Shown: piece after piece, positions 1-6,746 of the stretch | How positions within the stretch are numbered: the stretch's first letter is position 1 | Layout: each line of letters starts with the position of its first letter | Notes under the pieces: generated by a model | What the model saw: only the letters and a program-made list of their open reading frames with translations | Told to the model about the DNA's origin: nothing | Databases searched by the model: none | NCBI GenBank assembly: GCA_937960755.1 | Contig: CALGOL010000126.1 | Location: forward strand, 1 to 11,742 | Length of the DNA: 11,742 bases | From: an uncultured Azospirillum sp. | GTDB taxonomy: Bacteria > Pseudomonadota > Alphaproteobacteria > Azospirillales > Azospirillaceae | Direction of reading: 5' to 3' | Made by a program: the position numbers and the translations under genes

Positions 1-21
1 GGCGAGAAAGATGCGCTTCAT
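1..21 (-). CDS. 5' end of a gene running off the left edge (possible exported protein)
   Basis: Reading the minus strand, an ATG at 21-19 opens a frame to the window edge giving MKRIFLA, the basic-then-hydrophobic pattern that begins many signal peptides or membrane proteins. A GGAG Shine-Dalgarno-like sequence lies 9 nt upstream. Only seven codons are visible, so neither the product nor the reality of the gene can be settled here. It would be divergent from the small membrane protein gene at 157, sharing a spacer of about 135 bp that includes an AT-rich stretch around 50-75 able to hold a promoter. Confidence 0.35.
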
Positions 22-156
22 CGAACAAGGCTCCAGTGTGCGAATTCCGTCTATTGATATATTGTTTTTGTTGGCAAACGCCAGCGCGGCGCCAATATGC
101 CGCTTCATCCCGGCGCAATCCGCCGGTTCCCAGCGTCCCCGTTGACGAGAGATCCT

Positions 157-387
157 ATGTCCGCCTCCCCCCGCCGTCGTTATCCTGGCCTGCCGTTCCT
201 GGTGGTGTTTTTCGCCGGCTTTCTTTTTCTGGTCTATCGCGGCCTGACCGCGCCCGGCGGCGCGACCTGGGAAACGCTGGCGCCCTTGCTGGGCGGCGGC
301 GCCATGGCGCTGCTGGTGGCGTGGCTGGTGGTGCGCGAACGGCGCGAACGCGCCGATTCCAACGACGAGCCCAAGCCGCCAATGTAA
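157..387 (+). CDS. small two-helix membrane protein, unknown function
   Basis: This 76-residue protein was not recognised as a named family. It has a short basic N-terminus (residues 1-9, with RRR), a hydrophobic helix at about 11-28 rich in F, L and V, a short polar and glycine-rich connection, a second hydrophobic helix at about 43-59, then a charged tail (RERRERADSNDEP). That suggests two membrane passes with both ends probably cytoplasmic. The frame is open 60 nt further upstream, but the ATG at 157 is preferred because a GAGAGA-type ribosome binding site lies a few bases before it and the extra residues look like non-coding sequence. It converges on the yqaA-like gene, whose stop is only 21 bp away. 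It is real by codon usage and hydrophobic organisation, but its role cannot be inferred. Confidence 0.6.
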   Translation: MSASPRRRYPGLPFLVVFFAGFLFLVYRGLTAPGGATWETLAPLLGGGAMALLVAWLVVRERRERADSNDEPKPPM

Positions 388-408
388 CCCTTCAAGCGAG
401 TCGCGCGG

Positions 409-1011
409 CTATTGGAACAGCTTGACGCTGACAAGGCCGCCGACCGCCAGCACGAGTATCAGCGACATCGCCAGTCCCAACCGCTTTTCAATCAGCTTTT
501 GCACCTGCGGCCCATAAAAATGCAGCAGGATCGCGCCGATGTAGTAGCGCGAGAAGCGCGCCACGACGGAACACAGCGCGAAGATCAGCAGGTTCATTTC
601 GGTCATGCCGGCCATGATCGCCAGCAGCTTATAGGGGATCGGCGTCACCCCCTTGAGGATCATGAACCACGGGCCGAAGGTGAGGAACGAGTCCTTGAAG
701 GCGTGATAGCTGTCCCACAGGCCGTAAACGTCGAACAGCCAGCGCCCGGCGCTTTCAAAAAACAGGTAACCCAGGCCATAACCGACGAAACCGCCCAGCA
801 GCGACGCCAGCGCGCAGACGTTGGTGTAGAACCAGAGCCGCCGCGGGTGAGCGAGACACATCGGCACCAGGATGAAATCGGGCGGCAGCGGGAAGAATGA
901 GCTTTCGGCGAAGGAGACCCCCGCCATCCACCACACCGCGTCCTTGTGGGTGGCGCGAGCCAGCATCCAATCATAGAACCGCCGCAGCACGCCGCCCCCC
1001 TGTCGTTCCAT
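409..1011 (-). CDS. yqaA: YqaA/DedA-family (VTT domain) membrane protein
   Basis: A 200-residue integral membrane protein of the DedA/SNARE-associated (VTT) superfamily, YqaA branch. The diagnostic signature is the ESSFFPLPPD stretch at residues 36-45, where an acidic residue and proline-rich turn form a re-entrant loop. It is followed by a glycine-rich segment GGFVGYGLGY (73-82), the second re-entrant motif KGVTPIPYKL (120-129), conserved arginines near 152-155 and a C-terminal helix (about 181-197). DedA relatives move or flip lipids, including undecaprenyl phosphate, and affect membrane homeostasis; the YqaA branch itself has no firm substrate. The listed ATG lies only 9 nt past the hairpin terminating rplQ and has no good ribosome site. 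A GTG at 990 (residue 8) has an AGGGGGG just upstream and may be the true start. Identity is fairly secure; function is inferred from family. Confidence 0.85.
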   Translation of the reverse strand: MERQGGGVLRRFYDWMLARATHKDAVWWMAGVSFAESSFFPLPPDFILVPMCLAHPRRLWFYTNVCALASLLGGFVGYGLGYLFFESAGRWLFDVYGLWDSYHAFKDSFLTFGPWFMILKGVTPIPYKLLAIMAGMTEMNLLIFALCSVVARFSRYYIGAILLHFYGPQVQKLIEKRLGLAMSLILVLAVGGLVSVKLFQ

Positions 1012-1020
1012 CCAGACATG

Positions 1021-1056
1021 AAAAGAGGGCGCGGCCCATGCGGCCAGCGCCCTCTT
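1021..1056 (-). terminator. intrinsic terminator of the rpsM-rpsK-rpoA-rplQ operon
   Basis: A 10-bp perfect stem pairs 1023-1032 with 1047-1056 (AAGAGGGCGC with GCGCCCTCTT). A further GGCC/GGCC pairing lies inside, with one bulged A and a five-base loop. Read on the minus strand it begins 33 nt after the rplQ stop, and its 3' arm runs into TTTT (1024-1021), as expected of a Rho-independent terminator. The plus-strand side has no T run, so it appears to act in the minus direction only. Confidence 0.85.
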
Positions 1057-1088
1057 CGCACTCTAAACGAAAAAATGCGTCGGGATTA

Positions 1089-1514
1089 TTACGCCGCCGC
1101 TTCTTCCGATTCTTCGCGCACGATCACCGGGCCGGAATCCTGACCCTTGGCGGCGACGTCGCGGTCGACCAGTTCGATCACCGCCATCGGGGTGGCGTCG
1201 CCGTAGCGGAAGCCGGCCTTCAGGATGCGGGTGTAGCCGCCCGAGCGGTCCTTGTAGCGTTCGCCCAGCACGGTGAACAGCTTGGTCACCATGACATCGT
1301 CGCGCAGTTGCGCGAACGCCAGACGACGATTGGCGAGACCGCCCTTCTTGCCCAGGGTGATGAGCTTTTCAACGATCGGACGCAGATCCTTCGCCTTCGG
1401 CAAGGTGGTCTTGATCTGCTCGTGCTTAATCAGCGCGTTGCAGAGGTTGGAGAACATCGCTTTGCGATGGCTCTTGGTCATGCTGAACTTGCGGCCGGAC
1501 ATTCCGTGACGCAT
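1089..1514 (-). CDS. rplQ: 50S ribosomal protein L17
   Basis: A 141-residue L17, recognised from the N-terminus MRHGMSGRKFSMTKSHRKAM and the KAKDLRPIVEKLITLGK segment that are typical of the family. L17 is a large-subunit protein near the exit tunnel. It is slightly longer than the E. coli protein because of an acidic tail (VREESEEAAA), common in alphaproteobacteria. The ATG at 1514 has an AAGGAG ribosome site 7 nt upstream. It is the last gene of the alpha operon, but 234 bp, an unusually wide gap, separate it from rpoA; a palindromic repeat element occupies part of that gap. It ends at a strong terminator. Confidence 0.98.
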   Translation of the reverse strand: MRHGMSGRKFSMTKSHRKAMFSNLCNALIKHEQIKTTLPKAKDLRPIVEKLITLGKKGGLANRRLAFAQLRDDVMVTKLFTVLGERYKDRSGGYTRILKAGFRYGDATPMAVIELVDRDVAAKGQDSGPVIVREESEEAAA

Positions 1515-1650
1515 GGCGATGCTCCTTCGTCTTTACCTTGGCTTCCCTGGGGGAAGACCGATGATGAACCCCGCCGCCCCGGTGAGCTTTCCTAAGCGAA
1601 AGCCCCCTGGTACGGCCGAGGACGGGACGTCATGTCCCTCAACCACACAC

Positions 1651-1733
1651 CGTCATTCCGGCGTAGGCCGGAATCCAGAGCACATCGGCAACGTATCCGC
1701 TTGCGCTGGACCCCGGCCTGCGCCGGGGTGACG
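1651..1733. repeat. 83-bp palindromic intergenic repeat element (MITE/REP-like)
   Basis: Two 28-bp arms (1651-1678 and 1706-1733) form terminal inverted repeats, matching at 23 of 28 positions with CGTCA at the outer ends. A 27-nt centre separates them. Each arm is itself a hairpin: the left pairs TTCCGGC with GCCGGAA, the right pairs CCCCGGC with GCCGGGG. Four of the five differences between arms are exchanges of T/A for C/G that keep each arm's own hairpin paired. The outer form (CGTCATTCC...GGAATCCAG) resembles the short dispersed repeats found in many proteobacterial genomes, such as the dRS3-like ATTCC-N-GGAAT elements. It lies in transcribed sequence between rpoA and rplQ, so it would form a cruciform-like RNA structure. 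No second copy was seen in the window. Confidence 0.85.
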
Positions 1734-1748
1734 AAACAATTCAGCCGA

Positions 1749-2765
1749 TCAGTACGGCTCTTCCAAACGCTTGGCCAGCTCTTCGATGTTCTCAGGCGGC
1801 CAGTTCGGAATCTCCATGCCGAGATGCAAACCCATCTGCGACAGGACTTCCTTGATTTCGTTCAGCGACTTGCGGCCGAAGTTCGGGGTGCGCAGCATTT
1901 CCGCTTCCGACTTCTGCACCAGATCGCCGATGTAGACGATGTTGTCGTTCTTGAGGCAGTTGGCCGAACGCACCGACAGTTCCAGCTCGTCCACCTTGCG
2001 CAGCAGGTTCTTATTGAACGGAACCTCTTCGTGGCGCTCCTCGTGCGAGGCGTGGCTCGGCTCTTCGAAGTTGATGAAGAGCTTGAGCTGTTCTTGCAGG
2101 ATGCGGGCGGCCAGGGCCACCGCGTCGTCCGGCTTCACCGCGCCATTGGTCTCCACCGTCAACGACAAACGGTCGTAGTCGGTGACCTGACCAACGCGGG
2201 CGTTGTCCACCTTGTAGGCGACCTTGCGCACCGGCGAGAAGATCGCGTCCACCGGGATCAGACCGATGGGCGCGTCTTCCGGGCGGTTTTGCGACGCCGG
2301 GACGTAGCCCTTGCCGGTTTCGACCGTCAGTTCCATGTTCAGCTTGGCGCCGGCGTCGAGGTGGCAGATCACCAGTTCCGGGTCCATCACTTGGATGTCC
2401 GCCGGGGTTTCGATCATGCCGGCCTTGACTTCGCCGGGGCCTTCCGCGCGCAGGCGCATGCGCTTCGGGCCGTCGGCGTGCATGCGCAACGACAGGGTCT
2501 TGATGTTCAAGATGATGTCGGTGACGTCTTCCCGAACACCCGGCACGGAAGAGAACTCGTGCAGGACGCCGTCAATGTGAATCGCGGTCACGGCGGCGCC
2601 CTGCAAGGAGGAGAGCAGCACGCGGCGCAAGGCGTTGCCGAGGGTAAGACCGAATCCACGCTCCAACGGCTCGGCCACGATGGTGGCGATACGGTCCGGG
2701 TCGTGACCCGGAGTCGTTTCGAGCTTATTGGGCTTAATCAGTTCCTGCCAGTTCTTCTGGATCAC
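1749..2765 (-). CDS. rpoA: DNA-directed RNA polymerase subunit alpha
   Basis: A complete 338-residue alpha subunit. The N-terminal assembly domain covers about residues 1-235 and carries the ERGFGLTLGNALRRVLLSS stretch at 35-53, used in dimerisation and in binding beta and beta'. A charged, histidine-rich linker at about 236-250 leads to the C-terminal domain (about 255-325). That domain keeps RSAN at 266-269 and GRKS at 297-300, the residues equivalent to E. coli R265, N268, G296 and K298 that touch UP-element DNA. The start codon is GTG, with GGGGTG a few bases upstream, and the N-terminus MIQKNWQELIKPNKL is typical of alphaproteobacteria. It is third in the alpha operon, with a leader of about 150 nt after rpsK. 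Confidence 0.99.
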   Translation of the reverse strand: MIQKNWQELIKPNKLETTPGHDPDRIATIVAEPLERGFGLTLGNALRRVLLSSLQGAAVTAIHIDGVLHEFSSVPGVREDVTDIILNIKTLSLRMHADGPKRMRLRAEGPGEVKAGMIETPADIQVMDPELVICHLDAGAKLNMELTVETGKGYVPASQNRPEDAPIGLIPVDAIFSPVRKVAYKVDNARVGQVTDYDRLSLTVETNGAVKPDDAVALAARILQEQLKLFINFEEPSHASHEERHEEVPFNKNLLRKVDELELSVRSANCLKNDNIVYIGDLVQKSEAEMLRTPNFGRKSLNEIKEVLSQMGLHLGMEIPNWPPENIEELAKRLEEPY

Positions 2766-2916
2766 GGGAGCACCCCATTGCCGTCAGGTGAACATGGCCT
2801 TAGGCCCAGCGATTCGTTCCCAATCCGTCAGACCGCGCAACGGCATTGCAACGGTCTTTTCCCGGAACGAACGCAGGCGAAAGGCGCTGAATAATGATGA
2901 AACGCTTTACAGCGAA

Positions 2917-3315
2917 TCAGACGCGGCGCTTCTTCGGCGGGCGAACGCCGTTGTGCGGGATCGGCGTGACGTCGCGAATCTGCGAAATCTGGAAACCGAT
3001 CGACTGCAAAGCGCGCAGAGCCGATTCGCGCCCCGAACCGGGACCCTTCACTTCGACTTCCAGCGTCTTCATGCCGTGTTCCTGCGCCTTGCGGCCGGCG
3101 TCTTCCGCCGCAACCTGGGCGGCGTACGGCGTCGACTTGCGCGAACCCTTGAAGCCCATCGTGCCCGACGAGGACCAGGAGATGGTGTTCCCCTGCGCGT
3201 CAGTGATGGTGATCATGGTGTTGTTGAACGACGCATTGACGTGAGCGACGCCAGCGGAAATGTTCTTGCGCTCGCGGCGACGAAGGCGCTGGGAAGCGGC
3301 GGACGGCTTAGCCAT
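2917..3315 (-). CDS. rpsK: 30S ribosomal protein S11
   Basis: A 132-residue S11 with the family landmarks: an ISAGVAHVNASFNNTMITITD segment near the N-terminus, the SSGTMGFKGSRKSTPYAAQ core, VKGPGSGRESALRAL, and the C-terminal VTPIPHNGVRPPKKRRV. S11 forms part of the 30S platform that holds mRNA near the E site. Valine replaces the cysteine often seen in the HNGCRPPK tail, a minor variation. Its ATG is 18 nt after the rpsM stop with a GAGGA ribosome site between, so the two genes are tightly coupled. Confidence 0.98.
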   Translation of the reverse strand: MAKPSAASQRLRRRERKNISAGVAHVNASFNNTMITITDAQGNTISWSSSGTMGFKGSRKSTPYAAQVAAEDAGRKAQEHGMKTLEVEVKGPGSGRESALRALQSIGFQISQIRDVTPIPHNGVRPPKKRRV

Positions 3316-3333
3316 GTAACGGAATCCTCGAAC

Positions 3334-3702
3334 TTACTTCTTCTTGCCGGCGATCGGCTTGGCGGGACCCTTGCGGGTGCGGGCGTTGGTGTGGGTCCGC
3401 TGACCATGCACCGGCAGGCCCTTGCGATGACGCAGACCGCGGTAGCAGGCCATGTCCATCAAGCGCTTGATGTTCATCGCAACGCTGCGGCGCAGATCGC
3501 CTTCGACTTGATAGTCGGCGTCGATGGTTTCGCGGATGCGCAGCACTTCGTCGTCGGTCAACTGGTTGACGCGACGCTCGGCCGGGATGCCCAGCTTGCC
3601 GCAGATTTCGTTGGCCTTGAACGGGCCGATTCCATGAATGTAGGTCAACGCGATCACCACGCGCTTTTGCGTGGGAATGTTGACGCCGGCAATACGCGCC
3701 AC
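3334..3702 (-). CDS. rpsM: 30S ribosomal protein S13
   Basis: A 122-residue S13 with the N-terminal MARIAGVNIPTQKRVVIALT, the helix-hairpin-helix-like YIHGIGPFKANEIC, and the basic C-terminal tail RGLRHRKGLPVHGQRTHTN, which reaches toward the P-site tRNA. S13 sits in the 30S head and contacts L5 across the intersubunit bridge. The start codon is GTG (3702-3700), supported by TAAGGAG 7 nt upstream. It is the first gene of the alpha operon here. In most alphaproteobacteria secY and adk precede it; here a promoter and then pgmG lie upstream instead. No rpsD (S4) follows rpsK, which is normal for this class. Confidence 0.98.
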   Translation of the reverse strand: MARIAGVNIPTQKRVVIALTYIHGIGPFKANEICGKLGIPAERRVNQLTDDEVLRIRETIDADYQVEGDLRRSVAMNIKRLMDMACYRGLRHRKGLPVHGQRTHTNARTRKGPAKPIAGKKK

Positions 3703-3855
3703 GCCTGCTCTCCTTAGCTCTCAATCGGGGGGCCTCACGGCCCGCCTTATCCTGGTGTAAAACCCGTCATGTGCAAACGCCCCGCACCGGCCAGCCACAG
3801 GCCAGCCGCGCAAGGACGTCATCGATACTTTACCGCCCCAAACCTGGGACTGAGG
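3703..3855 (-). promoter_or_regulatory. 5' leader of the rpsM operon
   Basis: About 150 nt separate the predicted transcription start from rpsM. The leader contains a GGGCC/GGCCC hairpin capped by a GUGA (GNRA-type) tetraloop at 3743-3730, about 30 nt before the start codon and just ahead of the AAGGAG ribosome site. Leaders of ribosomal protein operons are often bound by one of their own products to control translation; whether this one is regulated that way is an inference, and it shows no obvious match to the E. coli S4 pseudoknot. Confidence 0.45.
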
Positions 3856-3861
3856 GGGCGG

Positions 3862-3889
3862 AGTATAGACAACCGCCCCCGCTTGTCAA
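3862..3889 (-). promoter_or_regulatory. sigma-70-like promoter of the rpsM operon
   Basis: On the minus strand a perfect -35 TTGACA (3889-3884) is separated by 16 bp from a strong -10 TATACT (3867-3862), and transcription would begin near 3855. The -10 is flanked by a perfect 8-bp inverted repeat, CCGCCCCC/GGGGGCGG (3854-3861 and 3873-3880), so the discriminator between the -10 and the start is all G/C. GC-rich discriminators are typical of growth-rate and ppGpp-controlled ribosomal promoters. A second GTTGACA lies 23 bp upstream of the -35, and CTTGT-CA-ACAAG overlaps it as a small palindrome. Confidence 0.8.
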
Positions 3890-3944
3890 CAAGCCGCAAC
3901 ACAAGTTGTCAACAGCCCGCCGCAAAGCCTCCTCAAAAGCGCTC

Positions 3945-5345
3945 TCAATGACCGCCGTCGCCGTCGAAGCTGGGGGCGGAAATGCCCGACAGCTCCAGTT
4001 GCGCCACCACCTGGGCCTTCAGCCGCTCCAAGCCTTCGTCGTTAAAGGCTTCGGCGCGGGCCACCAGCACGTCTTGGGTGTTGGAGGCGCGCAGCAGCCA
4101 CCAACCGTCCGGGGTGTTGACCCGCACGCCGTCGATGTCGTTGACGTCGGCCTTGGCGGCGGCGAGTCGCGCCTTGACCTCCTCCACCACGGCGAACTTG
4201 CGTTCCTCCGACACCTGGAAACGGGTTTCCGGGGTGTTGATGACCGCCGGCAGCACGTCGCGCAGGTCCGCCAGCGTCTTGCCGGACTTGGAGATCAGCG
4301 CCAGCAGGCGAATCCCGCAGTAAAGCGCGTCGTCGAAACCGTACCATTTGTCGGCGAAGAAGATATGCCCCGACATTTCGCCGGCCAACGGCGATTTCGT
4401 CTCCGCCATCTTGGCCTTAATCAGCGAATGCCCCGTCTTGAACATCAAGGGCTTGCCGCCCAATTTGGCGACCTCGTCAAACAGGGTCTGGCTCGCCTTG
4501 ACGTCGGCGATGATGGTGGCGCCGGGATGGGCGGCCAGCACTTCCGCCGAATAGATCGCCAGCAACTGGTCGCCCCAAACGACTCGGCCGGCGTGATCGA
4601 TGGCTCCGATGCGGTCGCCGTCGCCATCGAAGCCGATGCCGACGTCGGCGCCATGCTCCGCCACAGCCTTCTTGAGGTCCACCAGGTTCTTTTCAACCGT
4701 CGGGTCAGGGTGGTGGTTGGGGAACAGGCCGTTGATGTCGTCGAACAGGGTGACGTGGGTTCCCGGCAGCTTGGCGACCAAGCGGCGCAAGACGTCGCCG
4801 GTGGCGCCGTTGCCGGCGTCCCAAACGACCTTCAGGTCGCGCGGACCGTCATAGTCGCGCAGCAGACGGTCGACATAGGCGTCGCGCACGTCCACCGTTT
4901 CGTCAGAGCCTTGACCTTGGACGTAATCGCCGGACGCCGCGATGGTTCCGAGGTTTTGGATCATCGCGCCATAGAACGGCCCCTTGCCCAGCATCATCTT
5001 GATGCCGTTGTATTCCGGCGGGTTGTGCGAGCCGGTTATCATCACGCCGGCGTCGGCCTCGCGATCCCGAGTCGCAAAATACAGCATCGGCGTCGGCCCC
5101 AGCCCGACCCGCACCACGTGCAGGCCCGTGCTCTTCAGCCCGTCCACCATCGCCTGCTCCAGCGCGGGGGAGGAGGTGCGGCCGTCGTAGCCGACGCACA
5201 CCGTCTTGCCGCCGCCGCGAACCACCACCGTGCCGAACGCCTTGCCCACCGCTTCGGCGTCGGCTTGCGTCAGGGTGTCGCCCACCAAGCCGCGGATGTC
5301 GTATTCGCGCAGCACCGTGGGGTGAAACTTATGCGACGCAGTCAT
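3945..5345 (-). CDS. pgmG: phosphoglucomutase/phosphomannomutase (alpha-D-phosphohexomutase)
   Basis: This 466-residue phosphohexomutase interconverts hexose 6-phosphates and 1-phosphates (glucose and probably mannose) through a phosphoserine. The four family landmarks are intact: the catalytic loop TGSHNPP (104-110, Ser106), the metal-binding DGDGDR (240-245), the sugar-specificity loop GEMSGH (322-327), and the phosphate-binding RASNTQ (419-424). The N-terminus HPTVLREYDIRG is characteristic of the alphaproteobacterial PgmG type; algC or manB would be equivalent names. The frame is open 33 codons upstream, but the ATG at 5345 fits the family length and the extension only reads back into the duplicated tail of ugd. 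It is the last gene after galU and ugd, 55 bp below ugd. No clear terminator separates it from the rpsM promoter. Glucose versus mannose preference cannot be read from sequence. Confidence 0.95.
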   Translation of the reverse strand: MTASHKFHPTVLREYDIRGLVGDTLTQADAEAVGKAFGTVVVRGGGKTVCVGYDGRTSSPALEQAMVDGLKSTGLHVVRVGLGPTPMLYFATRDREADAGVMITGSHNPPEYNGIKMMLGKGPFYGAMIQNLGTIAASGDYVQGQGSDETVDVRDAYVDRLLRDYDGPRDLKVVWDAGNGATGDVLRRLVAKLPGTHVTLFDDINGLFPNHHPDPTVEKNLVDLKKAVAEHGADVGIGFDGDGDRIGAIDHAGRVVWGDQLLAIYSAEVLAAHPGATIIADVKASQTLFDEVAKLGGKPLMFKTGHSLIKAKMAETKSPLAGEMSGHIFFADKWYGFDDALYCGIRLLALISKSGKTLADLRDVLPAVINTPETRFQVSEERKFAVVEEVKARLAAAKADVNDIDGVRVNTPDGWWLLRASNTQDVLVARAEAFNDEGLERLKAQVVAQLELSGISAPSFDGDGGH

Positions 5346-5372
5346 GGTCGTCTCGTCCCTTGTTATCGTTAT

Positions 5373-5426
5373 GTCAGGCTGCGCTGAAGGCGCGGGGTTG
5401 TCAGGCTGCGCCCGCGGCGCGGGGGT
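5373..5426. repeat. 27-bp imperfect tandem duplication spanning the ugd stop codon
   Basis: Two adjacent 27-bp units (5373-5399 and 5400-5426) share GTCAGGCTGCGC and GGCGCGGGG, differing mainly in a four-base block. The right-hand unit encodes the last residues of Ugd (NPRAAGAA and the TGA stop). The left-hand unit, just past that stop, would encode QPRAFSAA followed by another TGA in the same frame. This reads as an in-frame duplication of the end of the gene, including its stop, that has since diverged. Confidence 0.8.
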
Positions 5427-6735
5427 TTTTGGTCGGCCGGCCAACGGAAGAATAGATGAAGCCGGCGTCGATCATTTCTTGCGGGTTATAAACATTGCGC
5501 AAGTCCACCACCACCGGACGCTTGAGCAACTCTTTGACCCGGTTAAGGTCAAGGGCGCGGAACTCGTTCCATTCCGTCAGGATGGCGACACAGTCGGCGC
5601 CGTCCAGCGCGGCGTAGGCGTCCTTGACCCAGGCGACGCCGGGCAGCAGCTTTTCCGCTTCGTGCATCGCCGCCGGGTCGTACGCCCGCACCACCGCCCC
5701 CGCCGCCTGCAAAGCCGGCACGATGTCCAGCGAGGGCGCGTCGCGCATGTCGTCGGTGTTGGGTTTGAAGGCGACGCCCAGCACGGCGACGGTTTTGCCC
5801 GCCACCGAGCCGCCGCAGGCGTCGATAATCCGCCCGGCCATCGCCTTTTTGCGCTTATCGTTGACGTCGACCACCGTTTCGATGATGCGCAAGGGCGCGC
5901 CGGCCTGCTGCGCCGTGCGCACCAGCGCCAGCGTGTCCTTCGGGAAGCACGAACCGCCGTAGCCGGGACCGGGGTGGAGGAATTTGCGGCCGATGCGGCC
6001 GTCCAGCCCGATGCCCCTGGCGACGTCGTGGACGTCGGCGCCCAGCTTTTCGCACAGATCGGCGATTTCGTTGATAAAGGTGATCTTCGCCGCCAGGAAG
6101 GTGTTCGCGGCGTATTTCGTCAACTCCGCCGTCTCCAGCGAGGTCATGACGATCGGCGTTTCGATCAGATAGAGCGGCCGGTAGAGCCGGCGCATCATCT
6201 CCCGCGCCAATTCGGTTTCGGCGCCGATCACCACCCGGTCGGGGCGCATGAAGTCGCCGATGGCCGAGCCTTCGCGCAAGAACTCCGGGTTCGACACCAC
6301 GTCGAAATCCGCATCGGGGCGACGCTTGCGGATGATCGCCGCCACCTCGCGGCCGGTGCCCACCGGCACCGTCGATTTATCGACGATGACGGCGTAGCCT
6401 TCCAGATTATCGGCGATTTCCTCGGCCGCGGCGTAGACGTACGACAAATCAGCGTGGCCGTCGCCGCGCCGCGTCGGCGTCCCCACCGCGATGAAAATCG
6501 CGTTGGCGCCGCGCATGCCTTCCTTCAGGTCGGTAGTGAACGACAGCCGGCCCGCCGCGACGTTGCGGTGAACCAGCTCGTCCAAGCCCGGTTCATAGAT
6601 CGGGATTTCGCCGCGGTTCAGCCGCTCGATCTTGCCGGCGTCCTTATCGACGCACGTCACATGCACGCCGAATTCGGAAAAGCAGGCCCCGGAAACCAGA
6701 CCGACATAGCCGGTCCCGATCATTGCAATGCGCAT
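5401..6735 (-). CDS. ugd: UDP-glucose 6-dehydrogenase
   Basis: This cytoplasmic enzyme oxidises UDP-glucose twice with NAD to UDP-glucuronate, a precursor for exopolysaccharide, capsule and lipid A or LPS modification. The 444-residue protein starts with a Rossmann fold (MRIAMIGTGYVGLVSG, glycines at 7-12). It continues with NPEFLREG (149-156), the NTFLAAKITFINE segment with the catalytic lysine at 217, and the GYGGSCFPKD motif whose Cys263 is the catalytic nucleophile. A UDP-binding C-terminal Rossmann domain follows. The ATG at 6735 has AGGAAAG 7 nt upstream. It lies 50 bp below galU, which makes its substrate, and 55 bp above pgmG. Length and motifs match the bacterial family, with no sign of damage. 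Its C-terminal codons are repeated just beyond the stop. Confidence 0.97.
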   Translation of the reverse strand: MRIAMIGTGYVGLVSGACFSEFGVHVTCVDKDAGKIERLNRGEIPIYEPGLDELVHRNVAAGRLSFTTDLKEGMRGANAIFIAVGTPTRRGDGHADLSYVYAAAEEIADNLEGYAVIVDKSTVPVGTGREVAAIIRKRRPDADFDVVSNPEFLREGSAIGDFMRPDRVVIGAETELAREMMRRLYRPLYLIETPIVMTSLETAELTKYAANTFLAAKITFINEIADLCEKLGADVHDVARGIGLDGRIGRKFLHPGPGYGGSCFPKDTLALVRTAQQAGAPLRIIETVVDVNDKRKKAMAGRIIDACGGSVAGKTVAVLGVAFKPNTDDMRDAPSLDIVPALQAAGAVVRAYDPAAMHEAEKLLPGVAWVKDAYAALDGADCVAILTEWNEFRALDLNRVKELLKRPVVVDLRNVYNPQEMIDAGFIYSSVGRPTKNPRAAGAA

Positions 6736-6746
6736 AGAACAGCTTT

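Noticed and set aside
1542..1556. CTTCCC/GGGAAG hairpin between rpoA and rplQ as a terminator
   Set aside because: Six-base stem with no T run on either strand, and rplQ follows directly.
1632..2894. 420-codon plus-strand frame opposite rpoA
   Set aside because: It is a mirror of rpoA in GC-rich DNA, where antisense frames stay open; the minus strand encodes a complete conserved RpoA.
5346..5444. N-terminal extension of PgmG
   Set aside because: The extra 33 residues only translate the duplicated ugd tail and have no family counterpart; the ATG at 5345 fits better.
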